64,000 nt of DNA from Vandiemenella viatica. Lineage: Eukaryota > Arthropoda > Insecta > Orthoptera > Morabidae. Positions 10,855-20,420 of the stretch are shown one piece after another. How positions within the stretch are numbered: the first letter of the stretch is position 1; every line of letters begins with the position of its first letter. The notes beneath the pieces were generated by a model, which saw only the letters and a list, made by a program, of their open reading frames with translations, did no database searches and was not told where the DNA came from. The translations under genes were made by a program, and so were the position numbers. Location of the stretch: NCBI GenBank assembly GCA_031002005.1, contig CM061920.1, positions 53,174,610 through 53,238,609 on the forward strand. Direction: 5' to 3'.

Positions 10855-11524
10855 CAGAATGCTGGACTAACCCCGCGGAGAAGGTGGGGTTGTACCTGGT
10901 TCGATTCCTGGAAGACGTTTTCATCACCAGGACTTGGCTGGAAGGGTGGCAGTGCGCAATTCATAACCAGCAGCATGTGCACCAAAATCACAAACCTCTC
11001 TGCAGTGCGTACGAAGTGAGAGCATACGGCACTGTTGGTGGGGAAAATAAGACTGCGGCCCTCTGGAGTCTTTTGGAAGAATCGACCGGTACAAGTTTTC
11101 TCCCTCTCTCTTCTTTCATCCAGGGCCGGCGCTAGGAATTTCGGGCCCGGGGTAAATGGGCGACCTTTTTTTTTTTTAGCTGTACAATCTGGCCGGGCGA
11201 CAATGGGACCATTCTTGGCTTCATGGCCTCAGGGCCCCTACAGTCGGTGATCGGGGCCCCCATCAGCCGGCGGGCCCGGGTACTTTTGACCCCCTTACCC
11301 CCCCCCCCCCTTAGCGCCGGCCCTGCTTTCATCTCTCAGTCACTGTACACTGGACACATACACTATCAGAATCAACCACACCTACAATAACACTTTTACA
11401 TTCTGGAAGGCAAAGGGAAACCACCACAGTTCGTCTTCCTAGAAGATCGCATGAAGGGGTAAACATCACCCAAGGCAACCGCTACGCCCGGACTCGGGCA
11501 AGGCTTTCGTAGAAGAAGAAAAAC
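10855..11524 (+). mobile_element. SINE-like family E, longest copy
   Basis: The plus-strand copy with the clearest tRNA-like head (about 10860-10925, B box GGTTCGATTCC at 10908-10918). It is followed by the AACCAGCAGCATGTGCACC region, the GAGAGCATACGGCACTG block, CTTCTTTCATC, CACACCTACAATAACAC, CAAGGCAACCGCTACGCCCG and an A-rich GTAGAAGAAGAAAAAC end. It is interrupted by a hAT-like MITE at 11121-11325. Other copies are at 4990, 6690, 32885, 39895 and 63140. Confidence 0.6.
11113..11333. mobile_element. hAT-like MITE with perfect 8-bp TSD
   Basis: The element is 11121-11325 (205 bases). Terminal inverted repeats are CAGGGCCGGCGCTAGG on the left and CTTAGCGCCGGCCCTG on the right. The TSD CTTTCATC is present perfectly at 11113-11120 and 11326-11333. 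Removing the insert and one TSD restores the CTTCTTTCATCTCTC landmark of SINE family E seen intact at 5137-5151. The 8-bp TSD and CAGGGCCGGC ends identify a hAT-type non-autonomous element. Open frames in it are chance. Confidence 0.92.
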
Positions 11525-12689
11525 GTTACGTGGGGCGATAATAAGATCGACTTGAAGCTGACGCGATAATCTTATTTTCCTATACTACGAAGATTTCAGT
11601 AAGAGAGCTGTCAAGTTGCCTAAGCGATACAGCTGCAGTATAAAGCGGTGCGGCTTTTGTAATTTTAGTCCAGGAGAACACGCCACGCAGCGCAAAATCA
11701 CGCCCGATGCGAAGCGTACAGTCGACTTTCACTAATTCTATGGACTGTAAAGACGCGCTGGGAGTTTAGGTAATTTGAGCGAGTATAATCTTATGAACCG
11801 CGGCATAGCAGGTAATGACACAGGCGCCGCGGCGGCACGTACACCTCGCAGTCGATTGTCGTGGGAACTGGCCCACTCAGCGCCTGACCGGCGCCCGCAC
11901 GCAACCCGCCCGCCGACGCTCGGCCGCACAGCCGGAAATGGCGATGCTAGGAGCAGTGCGACCGGTCTCCGTGGGAGGCGCTCTGAATCACGTCTCTAGC
12001 CACCACGGCGACCCATTTGGGGTTTCCTTCGACACTGTCATCACTCGACACAAACAAATCCATGCCTCTCACGGCATTTTGTAAATTTGTCGAGGTCTGT
12101 GTGCCGTGCCCGCTAATTCGTCCACGTGGAATTTCAGATCTGTGCTGTTAATTAACTGATCAACTACAAAGAGATCTTGAATGCAGGGTAAAAGTAGAGC
12201 AACAGTTCTATTTCTTCCTGTTTATTGGGTCTCCTGATTTTCTTCTGGGTTTGCATTGTAGGCCCTACCTAAATATTTTCACTCTTATATATCTTATACG
12301 TGTTTGAAGACGTCATATGCTTTTGTCACCCCTTCAAACTGCCACTAACTATGAAGATTTTATGGTTGTGAATGACTTGTAGAAACACTTCAGCATTATT
12401 CACAAAGCTTTCCCGTAGGCAATATTTGAAGTTGTGTTACCTAATGCCAGTACAAGCAAACTGGTATGTATGTAAACTATCACGTAAAATCACTAGTTGT
12501 AACCCAAAGTCGATGTATTATAGTTTGAATTATTCCAGTATATCCTATCCATATTTAAAATATTTCCACCTTTAGAAAAGTAAGTGAACTGTTTCAGAGT
12601 ATATATATCTGAGAGTAACAGAACAATACGTGCCTATACTAAGGTAAAATCTACCCTGCTTTTTTTTTTTCCTCGCGTAGATATTATGA
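11525..12689. other. Intergenic, CpG-rich patch at 11800-12000
   Basis: No gene recognised. Positions 11800-12000 are rich in CpG (GGCGCCGCGGCGGCACG, CGCACGCAACCCGCCCGCCG), with overlapping open frames in several frames. No splice context or domain supports coding. The rest is AT-rich. Confidence 0.35.
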
Positions 12690-13492
12690 TAATTACTGCG
12701 GAAGCTTGCAGGTACTTCATGGGGTGCCAGTGCTCACATTCTAAGATCCACAGCCTTAGCTCTGCATACTGTGTTGCTGAATACTACTGCCCATCCTGGA
12801 TCAATAGTGCCCATACAAAGAAGATAGATGTGCAACTCAATCAGGCAATGAGGATAATTACGGGATGTATTTACAGTACGAACACCATATGGCTTCCAGT
12901 GCTATGCAACATCTCACCCCCAGCACTAAGGAGATCAGAAGCTCTCTTAAAAATCTGGAAAAATATCCTAAAGAGCCCTCAGCTGCCTATACATCAAGAC
13001 ATGATTCAAGCAAAACACCAACGCTTGAAATCAAGAAAACCACCATGGCGCACAGCAATCAACCTCACAGAGTCCTCTTTCAACATCAACAAGCTGTGGA
13101 CAACTCAATGGGATCTGTCATCAGTAGCCAATTAAAATCTAGTTGAAAACCCCTCAGTAAGGTTACAAGGTTTCGATCTCCCCAGACGGCAGTGGAGAAT
13201 CAGCAATCGGATTCGAACAGGACAAGGCAGATGTGCCTACTTATTATACAAACGGGGCTGGGTAGATTATGCAAATTGTGACTGTGGAGCCACCTTACAG
13301 ACAATCAATCACATCGTTTCCGACTGTCCTCTTCGGGCCTACAAGGGAACAATGGCGGAAATACATGATGCGTCGATCAGTGCAGTGGACTGGATTAAAA
13401 CATTAGATCTCGAGATATGAAATTGTACAAGCTGGTGATATGTACATTTCCTATTGTGTACCTTGTTAAATAATCATGCGATAAATAAATAA
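12690..13492 (+). pseudogene. RTE-type LINE, 3' fragment, broken
   Basis: The C-terminal part of a non-LTR retrotransposon polyprotein. The first part (12699 to about 12760) reads KLAGTSWGASAHILRSTALA in one frame. The reading then slips one frame and continues as VAEYYCPSW, then MRIITGC, WLPVLCNISPPALRR, to an in-frame TAA at 13133. It resumes in the same frame to 13420 with RIRTGQGRCAYLLYKRGWVD, CDCGATLQTINHIVSDCPLR and SAVDWIKTLDL. The TAEY-CAP-W-like block, the P-LPVLSNIAPP-LRR-like block and the C-terminal CDCGA/H/C zinc-knuckle-like end are typical of RTE-clade elements. A short ATAA-repeat tail ends near 13492. It is 5'-truncated, with one frameshift and one stop, so inactive. Confidence 0.8.
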
Positions 13493-14915
13493 ACTGCGGA
13501 AACTTATTTGTATGTGAAATATTTCATTACAACTCCTACACTGTTTTGAAGTAGGTGGATTTTTTGACGTTCGTTTAGCTAACTATCAAATTTAACGGGA
13601 TGAAAAGAATCTTTGATGTTGACTCATTACATTAGCTGTCGCTATGTGAGTTTCGTTGAAACACGCTGTTCAGTTTATGCTCGATGAATGCACATACCGA
13701 CAACAAAACTTTACGGTTTCGACTACCGTATCATCGAGAATAGAAAATATCCTATACGTTAACGAACGACATAAACTATCGCTACGTGTAATTTCACTGA
13801 AAAAGGCAATTTTGTTTTTGCGTAACCCCTGCACTGACTGAAAAAAATCCAGAATTTGTGGTTAAGTTCTTTGTATCATTTGGAATTGTTATTAGTCGGA
13901 TTAAAAATTATCCTATTTGTTAACTGATAAGATATGCTACCATACGTGCAGTTGCGTGCATTAGTTTCGAAGTAATGCTAAGTTCAACTTCTACCATTAG
14001 CTGCATCAATAATATTGCAGCGAGCATGGACCAGCACCTACCTGATTATTTTCGGCTAGCTCTTTCGGGTAGGTGGCTTATTTGAACCATTTTCATACTG
14101 ATTTTTGAAAACCAAGAAAAAGAATAAAATACATTTATTACAAATTTAGCACTTTTTTTTACACTAAAACAACAAAAAAAATACACCAAATACAAACTAC
14201 ATAATGGGTTATCGTGTAAAGTTCACCATATCTGCAGGTGAACAGTGTTCTACTCATACCCTGTGTCCCACTGTGTGAAAGAGTAACGCAGCTCGGTGCA
14301 CCGTAGCGATATCCCCAGAGCTGACCTGCCTGAACAACATGGCACGTAGAGTGGCGTAATACATTACGTCACCGCGGAGGAGTCGTCGCTGCCTCGCGAC
14401 AAGCCGTCTCAGTCGAAAACCTGGACAACGGACAGAGTGGAGGCAATTACCAGCTCCCGCTTGGAGGAGGTCCACCGGAGTGTGACATCTGTCTCCATCA
14501 CGGAACTCGTGCGTACGCCTCTACAAAGACTTGGGTATCGGAGGAGTAAAGTACAACAAATACCTGTTTCGGTTGTGGGCGACGATTTGCGATACATCAG
14601 TTTCATTGATTTTGACTTCTACTAGTGTCTCCCCGTAACTTCGTGGTCGGACCAGGAAAAGGAAGTGGTACTATAAAGCTTGCAAAAACAATAAATCATT
14701 CTTCAATACTTTCTCGAATATTGTCCAAAATTTGCAGCAAATGATACTTTGTTACAGGTGCTGTAAAGCGGTTATGTGTAAGTTTAAGCTGAAGTGGTGA
14801 CGAAATAAATTCGAGCTCTCATTAAATACTTGTGTAAAAATAGAGAGATGTAGCAGACGGGCATTCATGCTGGCAACCTCAGGGGAAGATAAACTGCCTA
14901 CTACAAAACTAACAA
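13493..14915. other. Intergenic, nothing firmly recognised
   Basis: AT-rich up to about 14250. Positions 14254-14625 are richer in GC and contain overlapping open frames on both strands without a recognisable domain or convincing splice sites, so I do not call an exon there. Confidence 0.35.
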
Positions 14916-15149
14916 GTGGAGGGTAGGAGTTAACGCTCTGGCCTCGCATTCGGCATAACGTGGGTTCAAATTATCGTTCACTCATCCAGATTTCGGTTTT
15001 CCATGATTTCCCCAAATCACTACAGGCGAAACCCAGGATGGATCCTTCATAAGGCCATGGCTGAATTACTTAACGTTTCCTGTTCCTCTTCCACCACTTA
15101 TAATCTCGACGTCGATTAGGCGTAAAGCCAAAAGCAAAAAAATAAAAAT
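14916..15149 (+). mobile_element. SINE family A copy
   Basis: A plus-strand copy. The head has GCTCTGGCCTCGCATTCGG and a decayed B box (GGTTCAAATTATCG). The middle has GGTTTTCCATGATTTCCCC and CAAATCACTACAGGCGAA. The tail has ATCTCGACGTCGATTAGGCG, TAAAGCC and an A-rich end (15130-15149). The tail palindrome CGACGTCG is retained. Confidence 0.75.
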
Positions 15150-15569
15150 GAAGAGTCCTTCTGAAACGGAGCAGAGCAAACACTGAAGCTGATCCCGGCG
15201 CAGCAAGACAATGTGAACAGGACACAGCAACAGGAGGTGACAGAGACAGTGTTAACAGCTAGGAAGCTCTGGGAGATATCAGGAATCCCGATGAGAGTAG
15301 ATGGCATTCTCACAGAGGATGTTTCCACCTGTTAGATGTTGAAACTTTCGTCAATACATCATAAGGCAGCTAGGACGCAGTATCTGCGGAAAATAGAGCC
15401 TTATTTTTTAAGGCTGTCAAAAGGTTTGTTTAACTGTTCGTGACTGGATGAGACGTGACGTTATGACTTTACCCTAGAGTCAAAGTAGCTGTCAATGCAG
15501 TGGAGGTACCCCAGTTCAGTTTTTCTCCTGTTGTCTGGTTTTTGAAGGCGGGTGGAGGAAATTCTAAGG
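15150..15569. other. Intergenic, nothing recognised
   Basis: No repeat signature or coding region is seen between the SINE A copy and the fold-back element. Confidence 0.35.
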
Positions 15570-15630
15570 TTCTTTTAGTTAATTACCAGTTGAATGATAA
15601 CGCCAATGCAACTGTTTAATTTATTTATTG

Positions 15631-15680
15631 TTGCGTCGTACGCGTTTCACCTCTCATCGAAGCATCATCAGCGACGAATC
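15631..15680 (-). ncRNA. Hammerhead-ribozyme-like motif, left arm
   Basis: On the minus strand: CTGATGA (15671 down to 15665), one extra T, a GCTTC/GAGGT-type hairpin, GAAA (15648-15645), CGC, then GTA (15641-15639). Stem I is good: CGTCG before CTGATGA pairs with CGACG after GTA (5 bp). The first pairs of stem II are weaker than in the right arm because of a C-to-T change. Activity is unknown. Confidence 0.45.
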
Positions 15681-15983
15681 TGTGTTACAGTTTTTATATA
15701 CAGTTTCATATACATTTTTATCATATTATTTCGTAATTATGAGCATGGGACATTTTTATAGCTAACAGTTACTTACTATTTACATTTGTTAGCATGTTTT
15801 GTCTGTATCATATTTTGATACAGACAAAACATATTTTGTATAAGGAAACGGAGTTGCGCAGCTGCATACCATATTAACAAATGTAAATAGTAAGTAACTG
15901 TTAGCTATAAAAATGTCCCATGGTCATAATTAAGTAATAATATGATGCAAATGTATATAAAACTGAATATAAAAACTGTAACA

Positions 15984-16034
15984 CAGATTCGCCGCTGATG
16001 ATGCCTCGATGAGAGGTGAAACGCGTACGACGCA
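15984..16034 (+). ncRNA. Hammerhead-ribozyme-like motif, right arm
   Basis: CTGATGA (15994-16000), an extra T, GCCTC (16002-16006) pairing with GAGGT (16012-16016), GAAA (16017-16020), CGC, GTA (16024-16026). Stem I is weakened by CGCCG in place of CGTCG in the left arm. The predicted cut is after 16026. Confidence 0.45.
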
Positions 16035-16204
16035 ACACTAAATAAATTAAACAGTTGCACTGGCGTTATCACTCAACTGGTAATTAATTAAGCAACTGCG
16101 GAAACATGGCCTGCAACAACACTGCATTCTTATAGTTAGTTCTATGTTATTTCAAAACTAATGCAAAAAAGGCAAGGTGTTAAAAATGATGATATTTCAC
16201 TAGA

Positions 16205-16450
16205 ACGGTGTTCCCAGTCACTCAGTGGCCACGGCTGCAATTACCGCAACACTGTACGGCCTATTCACGCGATGTAACTCCGCCAGACTATTACCCGTTT
16301 CTAAACTTCAAATGCTTCTTTACAGAACCCATTTCAAGAAACATGATAATCTCATTTTTTACATCTTTGAGACATCCTTGTATGCGAATGGCCCAAAAGC
16401 GCTGGAGCATGTCGGAGTAAATGAGAGACGACTATATCTAGCAACTAGAG
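16205..16450 (+). pseudogene. mariner-type transposase remnant
   Basis: One frame reads TAYSRDVTPPDYYPFLNFKC and then KRWSMSE, a stop and MRDDY. This resembles the C-terminal catalytic end of mariner transposases, where a YSPDLAPSDY-F--LK motif contains the third catalytic Asp and is followed by an RW--C----G-Y-like end. The Asp of PPDYY is present, but the surrounding residues are altered and a stop interrupts the end. No terminal inverted repeats were found. It is a short, inactive fragment, and a family other than mariner is possible. Confidence 0.55.
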
Positions 16451-16457
16451 ATAAGTC

Positions 16458-16728
16458 TGTACTGCACACACCGAGCGTGGTGGTGTAACGGATAGCGTTC
16501 TGGCCTCGCATTCGGGAGGACGGCGGTTCGAATCCCCGTCCGGGCATACAGATTTGGGTTTTCCATGGTTTCCCCAAATCACTCCAGGCGAATGCCGGGA
16601 TGCTTCCTTCAAAAGGCCATGGCCGAATTCCTTCCCATTCCTTGCCCCCATCCTTTCCCGTCTCTAAAGACCACGTTGTTAAAAAGGGACGTTAAACTGT
16701 TACAAAAAAAAAAAAAATGTACTGCACA
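16458..16728 (+). mobile_element. SINE family A, full-length with perfect TSD
   Basis: The best-preserved family A copy. The body is 16469-16717. The head CCGAGCGTGGTGGTGTAACG has an A-box-like region and the B box GGTTCGAATCCCCG (16525-16538). The middle is GGTTTTCCATGGTTTCCCC, CAGGCGAATGCCGGGATGC and AAAAGGCCATGGCCG. The tail differs from other copies (GACCACGTTGTTAAAAAGGG) and ends in a 14-A run. The 11-bp TSD TGTACTGCACA lies at 16458-16468 and 16718-16728. The intact TSD and promoter boxes point to a comparatively recent insertion. Confidence 0.92.
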
Positions 16729-17317
16729 TCGAGTGTAAATTGTGTACAGGTAGGTAGGAACCTGTCACAGGGCTAACGTTACTCTAATTTCCGAGCCACA
16801 AGATGTGTCGTTCGTTCTTTCAGAACAGTCTACGCGCGTTGATGGTTGGATACGAAGGCAATGTTCGCAGGTGCAACCGAAAAGCGAATACCGGTACGTC
16901 TTTATTAGGGCTCGTGGCATAGATTCTGAATTTTGTTGGTTGGCTTTATAACGCGATATTTAGAAATTGTAAGATTTTTTTTCTCCCACTGATGTCTGTT
17001 TTTTTACTGTTCCATTCGGCCTCACTTCAGGCTGAAACTGGAGAATATATACCGTCAGGTGATAATTTTTTGTCGAGGATTTGGCAACATATCCCCCCAC
17101 GGTGTCGCTCTGAAGTAAAGTAACAGTACAGTGGATTTTTTTGAGTGCAGTGAAACATGTAGCTCCATGCAACATAAATTGGTTGAGACATGGTGCATGT
17201 CTAGGTTCTTAGCAGCATCGGCAGCTACTAATGTCGATACCTGGTACTCGAGAATGAAAAATAAAATTGCCGTTGTCACCGTGTGATCGGGCACTTGGCT
17301 TTCGTTGTGTACGTTAC
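16729..17317. other. Probable intron or intergenic DNA downstream of candidate exon
   Basis: No repeat family is recognised. If the minus-strand exon at 17318-17456 is real, this stretch is the start of its downstream intron. It begins with the donor GTAACG on the minus strand at 17317. Confidence 0.35.
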
Positions 17318-17456
17318 CTGTGCGCACTGCGGCCAGAGTATGAGGGAGTGGGGGTAGCGCAGCGGGCCGCCCAGGCTGCTGCCCCCCGCCACCGCTCGCT
17401 GCTCCCTCAGCACCTCGCTGTGCTTGCGACCCAGCTGCCGGAACACCTGCAGCGAC
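17318..17456 (-). CDS. Candidate internal exon of an unidentified host gene
   Basis: On the minus strand, an AG acceptor (TGTGCCCGCAG, ending at 17457) precedes 139 bases, and a GT donor (CAG then GTAACG, at 17317) follows. After one base that completes a split codon, 46 codons run without a stop, beginning SLQVFRQLGRKHSEVLREQR and ending PHSLILWPQCAQ. Third positions are almost all G or C, with CTG, CAG, GTG and GGC dominant, unlike the AT-rich surroundings. That is what a real coding exon in a long intron looks like. The upstream pyrimidine tract is weak. A second AG 13 bases further in (GTCGCTGCAG) could also serve as acceptor. I do not recognise the protein, and no neighbouring exon was found in the window. 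Confidence 0.5.
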
Positions 17457-17559
17457 CTGCGGGCACACGCAAACCTCCTCTCAGTCATCACTCAGGAGGG
17501 AACTACCTCCCCTTTTCTGATACAACAGTCAATACGGCACACAAATTACACTGCTATAG

Positions 17560-18895
17560 GAATTATACAGGTCAACATGACCACCTTCCTATTAGTGTCT
17601 TGGTCCATCTTCAGAGAGCAATACAGCAGCGATTCGGAGCGGAATGGATTCGAAAAGTCCTTTTTAGGTTTCTGAAGTTGTCTGGCATCAGATGTCTACG
17701 CACAGGTCACGCATTTCCCTTAAATTACTGGCCGGTGGTTTATTAGTGCGGCTCCTCGGAACGAGCATCTTGGAAACGGTGAGGCTGGTCAACTGTTCGC
17801 GTGCTACTGTAGTCAGCATCTAAGCAGAATGTTTCAAGGACGGTGAAATCACGACTGGATGACAAGGTGGTAGACGTTCACGCCTCATCACAGAACATGG
17901 AGGTTGGAGGCTTGCCCCCTCTGTAAATCGCGATATGCGGCGATCTGTGGCAGATCTGACAGCAGAGTACAATGCTGCTGCAGGTACAAGTGTTTCGGAG
18001 CACACTTTGCTGTCAGATCTGCCACAGATCGCCGCATATCCCACTTTACATAGCGGGCAAGCCTCCGACCTCAACGTTCTGTGATGAGGCGTGGACGTCC
18101 ACCGCCTTGTCACCCAGTCGTGGTTTCACCGTCCTTCAACCACTCTGCCCAGATGCTAACTACAGTAGCATGCGAACAGCCGACCAGCCTCGCCGTTTCC
18201 GAGATGCTCGTTCCCATATGCCACGTCCACAAACCACTGGCCCGTAATTCAAGGGAATTAAGTGACCTGTGCGTAGACAACTGTTCGCGTGCTACTGTAG
18301 TCAGCATCTAAGCAGAATGTTTCAAGGACGGTGAAATCACGACTGGATGACAAGGTGGTAGACGTTCACGCCTCATCACAGAACATGGAGGTTGGAGGCT
18401 TGCCCGCTCTGTAAATCGCGATATGCGGCGATCTGTGGCAGATCTGACAGCAGAGTACAATGCTGCTGCAGGTACAAGTGTTTCGGAGCACACTTTGCTG
18501 TCAGATCTGCCACAGATCGCCGCATATCCCACTTTACATAGCGGGCAAGTCTCCGACCTCAACGTTCTGTGATGAGGCGTGGACGTCCACCGCCTTGTCA
18601 CCCAGTCGTGGTTTCACCGTCCTTCAACCACTCTGCCCAGATGCTAACTACAGTAGCATGCGAACAGCCGACCAGCCTCGCCGTTTCCGAGATGCTCGTT
18701 CCCATATGCCACGTCCACAAACCACCGGCCCGTAATTCAAGGGAATTAAGTGACCTGTGCGTAGACATCTGGTGCCAGGCAACTCCGGAAACCTAACAAG
18801 GACTTTTGGAATCCATGCCACGCTGTATTGCGCACCAAACATGGAGCAAACACTAATAAGCAGGTAGTCATAATGTTTTAGCTGATAAGTGTACA
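17560..18895. mobile_element. Palindromic Tc1-type derivative with internal duplication
   Basis: A non-autonomous element built from inverted copies of the 5' part of a Tc1-like transposon. The outer arms match in inverted form: GTCTACGCACAGGTCACG at 17694 and its complement near 18750-18766. Each half encodes in decayed form the transposase N-terminus. The minus strand at 18110-18307 reads GTSISETARLVGCSHATVV and IWAEWLKDGETTTG, a helix-turn-helix. The plus strand at 17758 on reads GTSILETVRLVNCSRATVV, then a stop. A 488-bp unit is tandemly duplicated (17790-18277, 18278-18765) with only about three differences. No DDE domain is present, so it could move only in trans. Confidence 0.8.
17790..18765. 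repeat. 488-bp tandem duplication, 2 units
   Basis: Unit 1 is 17790-18277 and unit 2 is 18278-18765. Differences by eye: GCCCCCTCT/GCCCGCTCT, AAGCCTCCG/AAGTCTCCG and CCACTGGCC/CCACCGGCC. Each unit is itself a near palindrome centred on the CAGCAGAGTACAATGCTGCT region (GCGGCGATCTGTGGCAGATC and its complement). Near identity shows that the duplication is recent or kept alike by gene conversion. An assembly artefact is possible. Confidence 0.85.
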
Positions 18896-19869
18896 CCACC
18901 TGACTTCATTTGAGAGCAGGGCACGACAGGAATTTTATTCTGTCTGTTTCTAGAACCCAGAGTCAAGCAGAGAATCCTCCAGTTCTTCCGACATCAGTAA
19001 GAAGAGACGGTGAAAATTTAAAGAATTTGATAGTGGAAGGGAAGGTATGAGAGCAGAAGGAAAGAGAAAGGTCATCGTGAAGGTGACTAGATCGAGTTGA
19101 ATCACAACTTTTCCTCTTCAGCAGTCTGTCAGGAAAACAGAAAACCAGTGAAGTTGACGAAACAGTCGACAGTGTCTGAGAAGTGCAATGGGATAACGAC
19201 ACTCATTAATTAGATAAACTACTAATGATGATAGTGATTCCAGAACCAAATTGTTTTTGTGATTAAGATATAAATTGTCCTGCACACAATTTTTGTTTTA
19301 AATCTAGTATACTGTATTTAATAGATTTAATCCGATGTTTTGGTGTCTTACACCAGATTACTATTTCAATAAGTAATTCATTTGCCTTTACACCCGAATA
19401 TTGTTTGGTACTTTGGTTTACAACCAGGTTTTGGCCGTCAGCTTTGGTGTGTATACCTGCGGGGCGATAACGAATCCCAATAATAATAATAAATAGGGGA
19501 GAGCCGAGCGAAGTGGCCGTGGCGGGCTTTTTTAGGTCACGGGGTGATGACAGCGCACGGGGAATACCCTTTCCATGCCACTGTCAAAGCCCTATGCTAG
19601 GGCCGAAACATAGCTAACTGAATTTTTGTGTTTTAATTGCATAATGATGCTATCATAACAGACTCAGAATTAAATGTCAGTTGTATCTTCGCGAATGCAT
19701 TTCGGAATGAAGTCTGAAGGAACCTTCAAGCTCTAGCCGGTAATCGTTTTTCTGTTCAATATTTCTCTACCACCGAGTTCAAATGTTTGATAATGTTTCC
19801 CTACTTCACTATGCGCAAATTATATTTTTATATATTTGTATGGTCTGCAAATTTTTTTCTGTTATCAAT
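18896..19869. other. Intergenic; short ATA microsatellite at 19480-19496
   Basis: No gene seen. An (AATA/ATA) run lies at about 19480-19496, followed by GAGCCGAGCGAAGTGGCCGT, which resembles a tRNA-like SINE head (A-box side). No B box follows, so it is at most a fragment. Confidence 0.35.
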
Positions 19870-19928
19870 TTTTAAATAAATTAATTCATAAAATAACGCC
19901 AATACAACTGTATAATGTAGGTTTATTG

Positions 19929-19974
19929 CCGTACGCGTTTCGCCTCTCCTCGAGGCATCATCAGCGACGAATCT
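19929..19974 (-). ncRNA. Hammerhead-ribozyme-like motif, left arm
   Basis: Minus strand: CTGATGA (19964-19958), an extra T, GCCTC paired with GAGGC, GAAA (19941-19938), CGC, GTA. Stem I can form CGTCG/CGGC-type pairs with one wobble. It is identical to the right-arm motif at 20374-20420. Confidence 0.5.
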
Positions 19975-20373
19975 ATTTTAACATTTACATTTTATTTACA
20001 AACTTATTTGACATAATGCTAAATTGATATATTTTTTATTATTTACACTTACTATTTACATTAGTGGATTTCAGGATAGTAACCACCCATCTTTGCTTTC
20101 TCTCCAAAGCATGTTTCTGTTACAGCCATTTGTCATTGCTGTTCTGTACACGATATAAACCTTGCGTATTCTACAATTCGCTTGTTTCGGTGGCCATCTT
20201 ATTTTCTTACTGTCAAAGGCGGTGATGCGCTGACGGCGCCAGATTTGAAATTGCGTGGGAGATTTTATATCCTGAAATCCACTAATGTAAATAGTAAGTG
20301 TAAATAATAAGAAAATATATCAATTTAGCATTATGTCAAATAAGTTTGTAAATAAAATGTAAATGTTAAAATA

Positions 20374-20420
20374 GATTCGTCGCTGATGATGCCTCGAGGA
20401 GAGGCGAAACGCGTACGGCA
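20374..20420 (+). ncRNA. Hammerhead-ribozyme-like motif, right arm
   Basis: CTGATGA (20383-20389), an extra T, GCCTC (20391-20395), loop, GAGGC (20401-20405), GAAA (20406-20409), CGC, GTA (20413-20415). Stem II is fully Watson-Crick. Compared with element 2 (GCCTC/GAGGT), the last pair is G-C rather than G-U, which keeps the stem. Confidence 0.5.

Larger units (their letters stand above)
15570..16135. mobile_element. Fold-back, hammerhead-bearing element 2
   Basis: The element is 15579-16126, flanked by near-identical 9-mers TTCTTTTAG (15570-15578) and TTCTTATAG (16127-16135). Two long arms, 15579-15791 and about 15875-16090, are reverse complements at roughly 90-95% identity by eye. Each arm carries a hammerhead-like motif pointing outward. 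At the centre a 17-bp hairpin (15794-15810 with 15816-15832) sits beside a short spacer. The right end extends beyond the arm with AGCAACTGCGGAAACATGG and ends ACTGCA, the terminus shared with elements 1 and 3. No coding capacity. Confidence 0.75.

Noticed and set aside
11132..11332. GC-rich open frames near 11035-11332
   Set aside because: They lie in the hAT-like MITE and its SINE host, on both strands.
17820..18796. Paired open frames of 75-97 residues repeated 488 bases apart
   Set aside because: Most are antisense or shifted readings of the duplicated Tc1 fragment. Only the helix-turn-helix reading is meaningful, and it is broken.
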